From NCBI RefSeq assembly GCF_017573545.1, contig NZ_JAGEOK010000005.1, positions 62,001-126,000 of the forward strand: 64,000 bases of DNA, read 5' to 3'. The position numbers and the translations under genes are program-made. The notes under the pieces are model-generated. The model did no database searches. It saw only the letters and a program-made list of their open reading frames with translations, and was not told where the DNA came from. This stretch comes from Actinomadura nitritigenes (lineage in GTDB: Bacteria > Actinomycetota > Actinomycetes > Streptosporangiales > Streptosporangiaceae). Positions 8,515-16,787 of the stretch are shown piece by piece (within the stretch, counting starts at the first letter, position 1; each line of letters opens with the position of its first letter).

Positions 8515-10425
8515 GTGACCGCAGCGCAGGCCCCGCGCGCCCATGATCCCGACCCGGGGCTCGAGACGCCCCCGGACGGCGACACTAAGCAGGCCGAGGG
8601 CCGGACCCGCCTCGGCGGCGAGCGAACGCCGCAGCCGACCGGGCGTCCGGCCGGACGGGACGCGCCAAGCGACTCCGGAGCCCGGCACCCGGCGCTGAAC
8701 CGGTTCCTGCGCCACCCGGTCACGCTGGTGACGGCGATCACGGCGGCCCTGCACCTGCTGTGGCTCGGCACCCTCGCCAGCAGCGGCGGCGACCTCGCGG
8801 CGCAGGACGCCTGGGCCGAGTTCGCGGGCCGCCATCCGGGGTCGGCGTACAACCTCGCCTGGTACGGCGGGATGCACCCGGTCTCCTACAGCGCCGTCTC
8901 GCCGTACGTGATGTCGGTCCTCGGCGTCCGCACCACGATGATCATCGCGGGCACGGTCTCGGCGGCGCTGATCACCGTGATCCTGGCGCGCAGCGGGCAC
9001 GTCCGCCGGCCGCTCTGGCCGTCGCTCGCGGGCGCCCTCGCGCTCGTCTGCAACGCGGTGTCGGGCCGCGTCACGTTCGGCCTCGGCCTGATGTTCGCCA
9101 TCGCCGCGGCCGCGATCGTCTTCGCCACCCCGCGCGCCCTGCGCGGCAACCGCTGGGCGAAGGCCGCGGCCGCCGGGCCGCTCGCCGGCCTCGCGACCGC
9201 CTGCTCCCCCGTGGCCGGGCTCTACATCGGGCTCGTCGCCGCGGCCCTGTTCCTGCAGAAGCGCAGGCCCGCCGCGTACGCCCTCGGGGTCGCGCCCGTC
9301 GTCGTGGTCGCGCTGTCCGCCTGGCTCTTCCCCTTCTCGGGCACCCAGCCGATGCCCCTGGGGTCGGCCATCCTGCCGATCGTCTTCGGGGTCGCCGTCA
9401 TCCTCCTGGTGCCCAAGGAATGGCGGACGGTCCGGATCACGGCGGTGGTGACCTCGGCGACCGTGCTGGTCGCCACGCTGATCACCTCGCAGGTCGGCAC
9501 GAACATCACCCGCCTCCCGATGCTGTTCACCGGGGTCGCGCTGATCGCCGCGCTGCCGTTCACGGAGCCGCGCTCGCGCAGGTGGTACGCGATCGTGCTG
9601 GTGTTCCTCGGGTTCACGACCTGGATCGGCATCAAGACCGTCCAGGACGTCGTCCGGGCCCATCCGGCGGCGGCCTGGACCCGCCGCCTCGCCCCCCTCG
9701 TCCACGAGCTGCGCAAGGCGGGGGCCGAGCGCGGGCGGGTCGAGGTCGTGCCGGCCCGCTCCCACCGGGAGGCGTCGGCCCTCGCCCCCTACGTGAACCT
9801 CGCGCGGGGCTGGAACCGCCAGGCCGACATCAAGCGCAACCACCTGTTCTACGACGGCACGCTCACGGTGGCCACGTACCACGACTGGCTGAAGCACTGG
9901 GCCGTCCACTACGTCGTCCTCCCGGCGGACGCGCCCGACAACGGCGCCGAACGCGAGCGGGAACTGGTCGGCAACGGGCTGCCCTACCTGAAGAAGGTGT
10001 GGAGCGACAGCAACTGGCATCTGTACGCCGTCACCGACCCCGCTCCCCTCGCCGAGCCGAACGCGACCGTCGTCCGCGCCGAGCAGAACGAGATGACGCT
10101 GAAGGTCGGCGCACCGGGCCGGATCCTCATCCGCATCCCCTACTCGCCCTGGCTGAGCCTGGTCGACGCGGACGGCCACAGCCTCCAGCCTCCCTTCGAG
10201 ACGGAGGCGTCCAAGCGGATGCGGGAGTACGACGGCAGCCGGCCGCCGCAGTACGTGAACCCCAACGGCTGCCTGGCGCCGACCGAGCCGGACGCCACGG
10301 GCGACGCGTGGACGGAGCTCGTCGCTCCGAAGGCCGGCACCTACCGGCTGGCCGCCCCGTACAAGATGCCCCGGGGCACCTCCTGCCCCAAGGAGCTGCG
10401 GGGCCCGGCCCTGAGCGGCCCCTAG
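8515..10425 (+). CDS. Large polytopic membrane protein, GT-C glycosyltransferase-like, function unknown
   Basis: 636 residues from a GTG at 8515 with GGAG about 10 bases upstream. Residues 1-60 are hydrophilic and Pro/Gly-rich. From about residue 63 to 370 there are roughly ten hydrophobic segments with short loops. The final 260 residues are soluble and contain HYVVLP and YSPWLSLVD-like blocks plus a Cys pair near the end (NGCLAP, TSCPKE). The layout of many helices followed by an extracytoplasmic domain resembles the GT-C glycosyltransferase/DUF2029-like membrane proteins widespread in actinomycetes. I see no certain catalytic Asp motif, so the function stays open. Its TAG stop shares the bases CTAG (10422-10425) with the stop of the convergent quinone reductase. 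Confidence 0.65.
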   Translation: MTAAQAPRAHDPDPGLETPPDGDTKQAEGRTRLGGERTPQPTGRPAGRDAPSDSGARHPALNRFLRHPVTLVTAITAALHLLWLGTLASSGGDLAAQDAWAEFAGRHPGSAYNLAWYGGMHPVSYSAVSPYVMSVLGVRTTMIIAGTVSAALITVILARSGHVRRPLWPSLAGALALVCNAVSGRVTFGLGLMFAIAAAAIVFATPRALRGNRWAKAAAAGPLAGLATACSPVAGLYIGLVAAALFLQKRRPAAYALGVAPVVVVALSAWLFPFSGTQPMPLGSAILPIVFGVAVILLVPKEWRTVRITAVVTSATVLVATLITSQVGTNITRLPMLFTGVALIAALPFTEPRSRRWYAIVLVFLGFTTWIGIKTVQDVVRAHPAAAWTRRLAPLVHELRKAGAERGRVEVVPARSHREASALAPYVNLARGWNRQADIKRNHLFYDGTLTVATYHDWLKHWAVHYVVLPADAPDNGAERERELVGNGLPYLKKVWSDSNWHLYAVTDPAPLAEPNATVVRAEQNEMTLKVGAPGRILIRIPYSPWLSLVDADGHSLQPPFETEASKRMREYDGSRPPQYVNPNGCLAPTEPDATGDAWTELVAPKAGTYRLAAPYKMPRGTSCPKELRGPALSGP

Positions 10426-11375
10426 CCCACCAGGACGATCTTGCCGCGGGCGTGGCGGCTCTCGCTCAGCTCGTGCGCCGCCGCGGCCTCGGCGAGCGGG
10501 AACGCCGCCGCGACCGGCACCCGCAGGCGGCCCTCGCGGGCGAGGGCCACCGCGATCGGGAGTCCGTGCACCGCCAGCGGGTCGGCGCCGACGCCCAGGG
10601 CCGTGCCGGTCTCGTCGACCGGCGCTCCGTGCGACAGGTGCACGCCGTGGGACGCCGCGGTGAGGTCCGGGGCGATCGTCACCACCCGCGCCGGGTCCCC
10701 AGCGATGGCGACGAGGTCGGGCAGCGCCCCTCCGGCGCAGTCGAACACGGCGTCCACCCCGCCTGGGGCGAGCGCGCGGACCCGTCCGGCGAGGCCCGCG
10801 CCGTACGTCGCCGGCTCCGCGCCCAGGGAGCGCAGGAACCCGTGGTTGCGCTCGCTCGCCGTACCGATGACGGTGGCACCGCGAGCGACCGCCATCTGCA
10901 CGGCGATCGTCCCCACCCCGCCGGCCGCGCCCTGCACGAGCAGGGTCTGCCCGGCGCCGACCGCGAGCCGGTCGAGGACCCGGGTGGACGTCTCGACACC
11001 GCCGGCGGCGCCGCCCGCCTCCTCCCAGGTCCATGCCGCCGGCTTGGGCGCCCAGGCGGCGAGGACCGCGTACTCCGCGTTGGCGCCGCGCTCCGCCGGG
11101 TCGGCCATGCCGAACACCTCGTCGCCGATCTCCACGCCGGTGACGCCCTCGCCGACCTCGTCCACCACCCCGGCGGCGTCGAACCCCGTCCGGTACGGCA
11201 GCGCCGTGGGCACCATGTCGCGCATCGCCCCGGAGCGGATCAGCGTCTCCCCCGGTGAGATCCCCGACGCCCGGACGGCGACGCGGATCCGGCCCGGCCC
11301 GGCGTGCGGCGCCTCGACCTCGGCGACGTAGAGCACGCTCGGCGGGCCGTACTCGTTGAACTGGACTGCTCTCAT
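10422..11375 (-). CDS. Zinc-independent MDR-family quinone oxidoreductase
   Basis: 317 residues; the N-terminal GroES-like domain has GFDAAGVVDEVGEGVTG, and the Rossmann part has QGAAGGVGTIAVQMA (about residues 145-159) for NADPH. The structural zinc cysteines and catalytic Cys/His of alcohol dehydrogenases are absent, placing it with quinone oxidoreductase/zeta-crystallin-like reductases that reduce quinones or enones with NADPH. A TetR gene starts 51 bases away in the opposite direction and probably controls it. The stop codon overlaps that of the convergent membrane-protein gene. Confidence 0.88.
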   Translation of the reverse strand: MRAVQFNEYGPPSVLYVAEVEAPHAGPGRIRVAVRASGISPGETLIRSGAMRDMVPTALPYRTGFDAAGVVDEVGEGVTGVEIGDEVFGMADPAERGANAEYAVLAAWAPKPAAWTWEEAGGAAGGVETSTRVLDRLAVGAGQTLLVQGAAGGVGTIAVQMAVARGATVIGTASERNHGFLRSLGAEPATYGAGLAGRVRALAPGGVDAVFDCAGGALPDLVAIAGDPARVVTIAPDLTAASHGVHLSHGAPVDETGTALGVGADPLAVHGLPIAVALAREGRLRVPVAAAFPLAEAAAAHELSESRHARGKIVLVG

Positions 11376-11412
11376 GCGGCCGACCGTAACGGAACGCCCC
11401 GTCCGGTTCGCC

Positions 11413-11426
11413 TAAAGTGAGAGCGG
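11413..11426 (+). promoter_or_regulatory. -10 element giving a leaderless TetR mRNA
   Basis: TAAAGT (11413-11418) is a good -10 hexamer. Counting 7-8 bases downstream places the transcription start at 11425-11426, exactly at the GTG of the TetR gene. There is no Shine-Dalgarno sequence, which also fits a leaderless message. The -35 region is weak. Confidence 0.5.
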
Positions 11427-12085
11427 TGACGGACGAAGTGGCTCGGAAACTGCGCTCGGACGCCCGCGACAACCGGGAGCGCATCCTCGACGTGGCGCGC
11501 GAGGCGTTCGCCGCCGAGGGCCTGGACGTCCCGATCCGCGAGATCGCCCGCCGGGCGCACGTCGGCGCGGCCACCCTCTACCGCCGCTTCCCCACGAAGG
11601 AGGCGCTGCTCGCGGCGGCCTTCGCCGATCAGATGGCCGTGTGCATCGCCGTCGTCGAGGAGGGCCTGGCCGCCGACGACCCGTGGGCGGGGTTCCGCAC
11701 GGTGGTCGAGCGGCTGATGGAGGTCCACGCCCTGGACCGCGGCTTCGCCCACGCGCTCATCTCCCAGTACCCGCGGGTCTTCGACTTCGCCGAGGGGCGC
11801 GAACGCACGCTGCGCGGCCTGGCCGAACTCGTGCGGCGGGCGAAGGAGGCGGGCGCGCTGCGCGAGGACATCGTGCTGGAGGACGTCGTGCTGGCCCTGA
11901 TGGCGAACGAGGGCATCCGGGCCGGGTCGCGGGCGGCGCGCGTCGCGGCCTCGCGGCGCTTCGCGGCCCTCATGATCCAGTCGTTCCGGGCGGACGCGCC
12001 CGGCGCGCCGCTCCCGCCCGCCGTCCGGCTGCCCATCGGCGTCGGGGGCCGGGGCACCACACCGTCCCCGCCCGCGTCCCCGTGA
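11426..12085 (+). CDS. TetR/AcrR family transcriptional regulator
   Basis: 219 residues from the GTG at 11426; an in-frame GTG at 11417 would add three residues but overlaps the -10 hexamer. The HTH is IREIARRAHVGAATLYRRFP (about residues 34-53), followed by TKEALLAAAF. Members with this RRFPTKEALL pattern and a SBP_bac-like C-terminal fold commonly repress a divergent oxidoreductase. Here the divergent neighbour is the quinone reductase, 51 bases away. The last 25 residues are Pro/Gly-rich and probably disordered. Confidence 0.87.
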   Translation: MTDEVARKLRSDARDNRERILDVAREAFAAEGLDVPIREIARRAHVGAATLYRRFPTKEALLAAAFADQMAVCIAVVEEGLAADDPWAGFRTVVERLMEVHALDRGFAHALISQYPRVFDFAEGRERTLRGLAELVRRAKEAGALREDIVLEDVVLALMANEGIRAGSRAARVAASRRFAALMIQSFRADAPGAPLPPAVRLPIGVGGRGTTPSPPASP

Positions 12086-12249
12086 CGTCCGCCCCCGCGC
12101 TCTGAGCCTGACCCAGCGCCTGCGGCGGACGAGACTCCTCGAACTTTCCGGCCGCGAGAGCGCAAGAACGGGAAGACGGCTCCGACCTGTTCGTGAAGGG
12201 ACGCCTTCGCCTGGCCGCACGCCCGGGCGACCACGAACGGAGATCGAAG

Positions 12250-13152
12250 ATGGACATGCCCCGCCTCGGAGTCACCCTCCAGCACTTCGGACCCCACGCC
12301 GGGCCCGACGCCGTCGCCGCCGTCGCGCAGGCCGCCGAACGGCTCGGCTTCCACGCTGTGTCGGTCAGCGACCGGCTCCTCACCCCGGTCGGCCCGCACT
12401 GGACCAACGACGCCGGGCTGCCCAAGTCGGCGCCGTGGGACGTTCTGGAGGTGCTGACCTGGGCGGCGGCCCACACCCGGCGGATCCGGCTGACCACCGC
12501 GATCCTGAACACGATCTTCCAGCCGCCCGTCGTCGTGGCGCGCCGGCTCGCGACCCTCGACCGGCTGTCCCGGGGCCGCGTGGTCGCGGGCGTCGGGCAG
12601 GGCGGCGGGACCCGGCTCGCCCCGTACTACATCCCCGAGGAGTTCACCGCCGCCGGAGTGCCCGCCGGCCGCCGCGGCGCGGGCTTCGCCGAGCACGTCG
12701 CCGCCATGCGCGCCTGCTGGGGGCCCGACCCGGTCGAGTTCCACGGCGAGCACTACCGGATCCCGGCCTCCAGGATCGGCCCGAAGCCGTACGGCGACCG
12801 CATCCCGGTCCTGTTCGGCGCGATCACCCGCCCCACCGTCGAGCGCGCGGCCCGGATCGGGGACGGCTTCGTCACCACCGCCGTGGACTGGGACGACACC
12901 CGCACCCACGTCCGCTGGTACCGCGACGCGGGCGGCACCGGCACCGTCCTCGTCAGCACCTTCCCGGCACCGCCCGGCACCGACGTCTCCACCGCCGACT
13001 TCGTCGACACCACGCTGCGCAACCTCGACCGGGCCGCCGAGGCCGGCGCCGACGAGATGCACATCGCCACCAACCTCCTGGACGTCCACCCGCAACGCCA
13101 GGCCGATCTGCTCGAGGCCCTCGCCGCCGAGCTGGACCTGCCGGCTTCCTGA
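12250..13152 (+). CDS. LLM-class F420-dependent oxidoreductase
   Basis: 300 residues from the ATG at 12250, with GGAG upstream. The start MDMPRLGVTLQHFGPHAGPD, the VSDRL segment, RRIRLTTAILN, LSRGRVVAGVGQGGG and the PVLFGAITRPTVERAARIGDG block are typical of actinobacterial TIGR03619-like luciferase-like monooxygenase-fold proteins. In high-GC actinobacteria these generally use coenzyme F420 rather than FMN; the cofactor here is inferred from family resemblance. It is the only gene between TetR and the convergent ROK regulator, and its substrate is unknown. Confidence 0.85.
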   Translation: MDMPRLGVTLQHFGPHAGPDAVAAVAQAAERLGFHAVSVSDRLLTPVGPHWTNDAGLPKSAPWDVLEVLTWAAAHTRRIRLTTAILNTIFQPPVVVARRLATLDRLSRGRVVAGVGQGGGTRLAPYYIPEEFTAAGVPAGRRGAGFAEHVAAMRACWGPDPVEFHGEHYRIPASRIGPKPYGDRIPVLFGAITRPTVERAARIGDGFVTTAVDWDDTRTHVRWYRDAGGTGTVLVSTFPAPPGTDVSTADFVDTTLRNLDRAAEAGADEMHIATNLLDVHPQRQADLLEALAAELDLPAS

Positions 13153-13179
13153 GCGCCGGGGCCCGCCGTCCAGGCCGGG

Positions 13180-14370
13180 TCAGGACTCGGTGACGGCGCG
13201 GGTGAAGACGAGGTCGCGGGCCGTCTCCAGGCCCGTGGCCAGGGCCCCGAGGACGACGGCGTCGTCACCGAGGGCCGAGACCTCGACGCGCGGCGCGCCG
13301 AGCGGGGTCATCGTTTCGAGGCGGTCCCGCACCGCGCCGAGGAGCACGTCGGCACCGTGTCCGCCGATGCCGCCGCCCAGGACGATCAGGTCGGGGTCGA
13401 GGAGCGCGACGACGCTGGCCAGGGCGCGGGCGACGTGCCCGGCCTCGTGCGCGACGGCCTCCGCCGCGAGGGGGTCGCCCGCCCGGGCCTCGTCGAAGAC
13501 GCGCTTGGCGGTGATCGGCCCGGTCATGCCGAGCCGCCGCGCGGCGGCCGCGATGCCGGGGCCGGACGCGACCGACTCCAGCATCCCGTGCGAGCGGGCC
13601 TCCCCCGGGTCGGCCTCGCCGAACGGCAGCCAGGCGATCTCCCCGGCCGCGCCGCGGGCGCCGCGGTGCAGCTCGCCGTTCAGGACGATCCCCATCCCGA
13701 TGCCGGTGCCGATCGACACGAACGCGAAGTGCGGCACGCCCTCGCCCAGCCCGTAGCCCTGCTCTCCCAGCGCGGCGAGGTCGATGTCGTTCTCGATGGT
13801 GCAGGGCGCGGGCAGCCGCCGCGCCAGCCGGCCGGTGACGCCCGGGACGTCCCAGCCGGGCAGGTTGGGCGCCAGGCGGAGGCGCCGGTTCTCGACGTCG
13901 TGGACGCCGGGCGTGCCGAGCACGATGGTGGTGACGGCGCCGTCGGCGGCCTTCGCCAGCTCGTCGACGATCCGGCCGATCCGGTCGATGAGCGCGGCCG
14001 GTTCGGCGCTCCCGTCGGCGCCGACCGAGCGGACGTCCTCGCGCACCGCGATCTCGCCGGACAGGTCGGCGAGCGCGGCGCGGATCCACTCCCGGCCGAC
14101 GTCGAGCCCGATCACCCAGCCCGTCTCCGGCCGGATCCCGTACAGCCGGGCGGACCGCCCCGCCCCGCCGGTGCGGCGGCCGATCGCCTTGACCAGCCCG
14201 ACGCGTTCGAGGTCGGCGAGCGCGAGCGAGATCGTGGGCTTGGACAGGCCGGTCGCGGCGGCGAGCTGCGGGCGCGACACCGGCCCGAGCAGGCGGATCC
14301 GCTCGTACACGGCGCGTTCGTTCATGATCCGCAGCACGCTGGTGGTGTTGGCGGTCTCCCGGCTCGGCAC
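13180..14370 (-). CDS. ROK family transcriptional repressor (NagC/XylR type)
   Basis: 396 residues from a GTG at 14370; a GTG at 14403 is an alternative. Residues from about 15 to 75 form a winged HTH (RPQLAAATGLSKPTISLALA). The rest is a ROK sugar-kinase-like sensor with IGLDVGREW, the IENDIDLAALGE segment and SIGTGIGMG. Such proteins bind sugars or sugar phosphates and release operators. The zinc motif of ROK kinases is not intact (HGARGAAGEIAWLPFG followed by no CxCGxxGC), as in some regulators. It is divergent from an APC transporter-ROK kinase operon, with a ROK-like operator between them, and probably represses that operon and itself. Confidence 0.9.
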   Translation of the reverse strand: MPSRETANTTSVLRIMNERAVYERIRLLGPVSRPQLAAATGLSKPTISLALADLERVGLVKAIGRRTGGAGRSARLYGIRPETGWVIGLDVGREWIRAALADLSGEIAVREDVRSVGADGSAEPAALIDRIGRIVDELAKAADGAVTTIVLGTPGVHDVENRRLRLAPNLPGWDVPGVTGRLARRLPAPCTIENDIDLAALGEQGYGLGEGVPHFAFVSIGTGIGMGIVLNGELHRGARGAAGEIAWLPFGEADPGEARSHGMLESVASGPGIAAAARRLGMTGPITAKRVFDEARAGDPLAAEAVAHEAGHVARALASVVALLDPDLIVLGGGIGGHGADVLLGAVRDRLETMTPLGAPRVEVSALGDDAVVLGALATGLETARDLVFTRAVTES

Positions 14371-14420
14371 GTGTAAAGCCTGACATATCCCGGCACGGCG
14401 CACGCGCCGGGCGTTGATTT

Positions 14421-14439
14421 GTTAGGGAGCCTCCCTTAC
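14421..14439. promoter_or_regulatory. Imperfect palindrome, likely ROK operator
   Basis: GTTAGGGAGCCTCCCTTAC has 9-base arms around one central base with a single mismatch. It lies between the divergent ROK repressor (start 14370) and the APC transporter (start 14499). ROK repressor sites in actinobacteria often have a TTAGG...CCTAA framework, which this resembles. Control of both directions is inferred. Confidence 0.7.
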
Positions 14440-14498
14440 ATTCACAGGTACGTCGAGCGGGGGTGAGACGTCCGGTCACGAGGAAGGGAGAGACCGCG

Positions 14499-15902
14499 AT
14501 GACCGCTCCCGCGGGTTCGGGGTTCGAGCGGCGGCTCGGCGTGTTCCAGGCCACCACCGTGAACATGACCCAGATGTGTGGAATCGGCCCGTTCGTCACC
14601 ATCCCGGCGATGATCTCCACGATGGAGGGCCCGCAGGCGATGTTCGGCTGGCTGGTCGGCGCGCTGATCGTGCTGGCCGACGGCCTGGTCTGGGCCGAGC
14701 TCGGCGCGTCCATGCCCGGCGCCGGCGGCACCTACCTCTACCTGCGCGAGGCGTTCCAGTACCGGACCGGGCGGCTGATGCCGTTCCTCTTCGTCTGGTC
14801 GGCGGTGCTCTTCATCCCGCTGATCATGTCGACCGGGGTGATCGGGCTCGTGCAGTACGCGGGCTACCTGTGGCCCTCGCTCGTGGACGGCTCCGGCCTG
14901 TCGACCGCCGGCCACGTCCTCGCGATCGCCGTCGTCGCGGTCGTCGTCGCCGCGCTGTACCGGAAGATCGGCGACATCGGCCTGCTCACAACGGTCTTCT
15001 TCGTCGTGATGCTGGTCTCCGTGCTCGGCGTGATCCTGGCCGCGTTCACCCACTTCCACTCCGACCTGGCGTTCACCTACCCGCACGACGCGGGGTCGAA
15101 GTTCTTCCACGGCCTCGGCGCCGGGCTCGTCATCGCCGTGTACGACTACCTCGGCTACAACACGGCGGCCTACCTCGGGGCGGAGGTCCGGCAGCCGGGA
15201 CGGGTCATCCCCCGGGCGATCATCTTCTCGATCCTCGGCATCATGGCGCTGTACTTCCTGTTCCAGGTCGGCGTCCTCGGCGTGATCCCGTGGGAGAAGA
15301 CGCAGGAGTCCAGCTCGTTCGCGTCCCTCGTGCTGGAGCGGACGTGGGGCAAGGGCGCGGCGCGGGTCTTCACGGTCGGGATCATCGTCACCGCGTTCGC
15401 GTCGGTGTTCGCGGGCCTGCTCGGCGGCTCCCGGGTGCCCTACAACGCGGCCCGCGACAAGCTGTTCCTGCCGTGGTTCGCGCGGATGCACCCGCGCCTG
15501 AAGTTCCCGACGTTCGGGCTGTACGCGATGGGCGTCATCACGGCGCTCGGCTCGCTGTTCACCCTGACGGACGTCATCAGCATGCTGACCGCGGTGTTCG
15601 TGCTGGTGCAGTCGGTCGCGCAGATCGTCGCCCTCACCGTGCTGCGGCGCCGGCAGCCGAACCTGCCGCGCCCCTACCGGATGTGGCTGTACCCGCTGCC
15701 GAGCCTGGTCGCGCTCGCGGGCTGGATCTACATCTACAAGTCGGCGGGCACCAGGCCGATCGTGCTGTCGCTGGTCTGGCTCGCGGCCGGCGTCGTCGCG
15801 TACCTGGTCTGGGCCCGGCTGGAGCGGATCTGGCCGTTCGGGCCGAAGGAGATCAGCGAGCCCTTCGCCGAACCCGGCGGCACCGAGCCGCAGGCCGCAT
15901 GA
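14499..15902 (+). CDS. APC-superfamily permease
   Basis: 467 residues with about 12 hydrophobic helices. The first helix contains GIGPFVTIPAM, the substrate/Na-binding unwound region of amino acid-polyamine-organocation carriers, followed by GALIVLADGLVWAELGASMPGAGGTYLYLREAF, which is shown here only as the region of residues 58-92. AGGAAGGGAG precedes the ATG at 14499. The stop overlaps the start of the downstream ROK kinase (ATGA), so they are coupled. Its placement with a sugar kinase, a sugar-responsive repressor and a glucosaminidase suggests import of an amino sugar or amine rather than an ordinary amino acid; that is inference. Confidence 0.85.
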   Translation: MTAPAGSGFERRLGVFQATTVNMTQMCGIGPFVTIPAMISTMEGPQAMFGWLVGALIVLADGLVWAELGASMPGAGGTYLYLREAFQYRTGRLMPFLFVWSAVLFIPLIMSTGVIGLVQYAGYLWPSLVDGSGLSTAGHVLAIAVVAVVVAALYRKIGDIGLLTTVFFVVMLVSVLGVILAAFTHFHSDLAFTYPHDAGSKFFHGLGAGLVIAVYDYLGYNTAAYLGAEVRQPGRVIPRAIIFSILGIMALYFLFQVGVLGVIPWEKTQESSSFASLVLERTWGKGAARVFTVGIIVTAFASVFAGLLGGSRVPYNAARDKLFLPWFARMHPRLKFPTFGLYAMGVITALGSLFTLTDVISMLTAVFVLVQSVAQIVALTVLRRRQPNLPRPYRMWLYPLPSLVALAGWIYIYKSAGTRPIVLSLVWLAAGVVAYLVWARLERIWPFGPKEISEPFAEPGGTEPQAA

Positions 15903-16768
15903 TCCTCGGGATCGACTTCGGGGGGACCAAGGTCGCGCTGGCCACCGCCGACGCGACCGGAGCGCCGCTCCGCCGCGTCCGCCTGGAGACCCGGGCGGAG
16001 GGCGGCGCGGAGCAGGTGGTGCGCCGGGCGCTGGACGCGGCGCACCGCCTCGTCGCCGAGACCCCCGGCACGCTGACCGCGGTGGGCGTCTCGACGTTCG
16101 GCGTCGTCCGGGACGGGCGGGTGCGGCTGGCGCCCAACGTCCCCGGCTGGGAGGACCTGCCGCTGCCCGACCTGGTCTCCGGCGGCCTCGGCGTGCCCGT
16201 GCGCGTCGACAACGACGTGAACGCCGCCACCGCCGCGGAGGCGCGCTGGGGCCGGCTCGCGGGCGTCGGCACCGGCGTCTACGTGAACCTCGGCACCGGC
16301 CTCGGCGCCGGGCTCGTCGTCGGCGGGCGCGTCGTGCCGGGCGCGCACGGCGCCGCCGGCGAGATCGGGTACCTGCTGCGGCGTCCCGGCGAGCCCGGGT
16401 GCGCGCAGGGCCGCGCGCCGCTGGAGGAGTACGCCTCGGGCAGCGGCCTGGCCGCGCGGGCCTCGGCGCTGCTCGGCGAGCCGGTCACGGCCGCCGGCCT
16501 GTTCGCCCGCCGGGACGAGCCGAGGGCGGCCGCGCTGCTGGACGACACGGCGGCGGCGCTCGGCATGGCGGTCGCCAACCTCGCGACCACGCTCGACCCG
16601 GAGCGGGTGGTCCTCGGCGGCGGCATGGCCGCCGAGCCGTCCCTGCTCCCCGCGATCCGCGCGACCGTGGCGCGCGCGGTCCCGTTCCCGCCGGAGGTGG
16701 TGACGGCCCGCTTCGTCGACGACGCCGCGCTCATCGGCGCCATCGCGCTCGCCGGGGGCGGGGCGTGA
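15899..16768 (+). CDS. ROK family sugar kinase (possible amino-sugar kinase)
   Basis: 289 residues with the phosphate-binding MILGIDFGGTKVALA, an ADP-binding NLGTGLGAGLVV, and RVDNDVNAATAAEARWG carrying the catalytic Asp. The usual ROK zinc motif CxCGxxGCxE is reduced to PGCAQGRAPLEEYASG, so structural zinc is probably lost. ROK kinases phosphorylate glucose, N-acetylglucosamine, glucosamine or allose at C6. The gene overlaps the APC permease by 4 bases and ends 19 bases before the convergent GH2 glucosaminidase gene, which favours a glucosamine-like substrate. Substrate specificity cannot be read from these motifs alone. Confidence 0.85.
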   Translation: MILGIDFGGTKVALATADATGAPLRRVRLETRAEGGAEQVVRRALDAAHRLVAETPGTLTAVGVSTFGVVRDGRVRLAPNVPGWEDLPLPDLVSGGLGVPVRVDNDVNAATAAEARWGRLAGVGTGVYVNLGTGLGAGLVVGGRVVPGAHGAAGEIGYLLRRPGEPGCAQGRAPLEEYASGSGLAARASALLGEPVTAAGLFARRDEPRAAALLDDTAAALGMAVANLATTLDPERVVLGGGMAAEPSLLPAIRATVARAVPFPPEVVTARFVDDAALIGAIALAGGGA

Positions 16769-16787
16769 ATCACCCGCACGGGACCGG

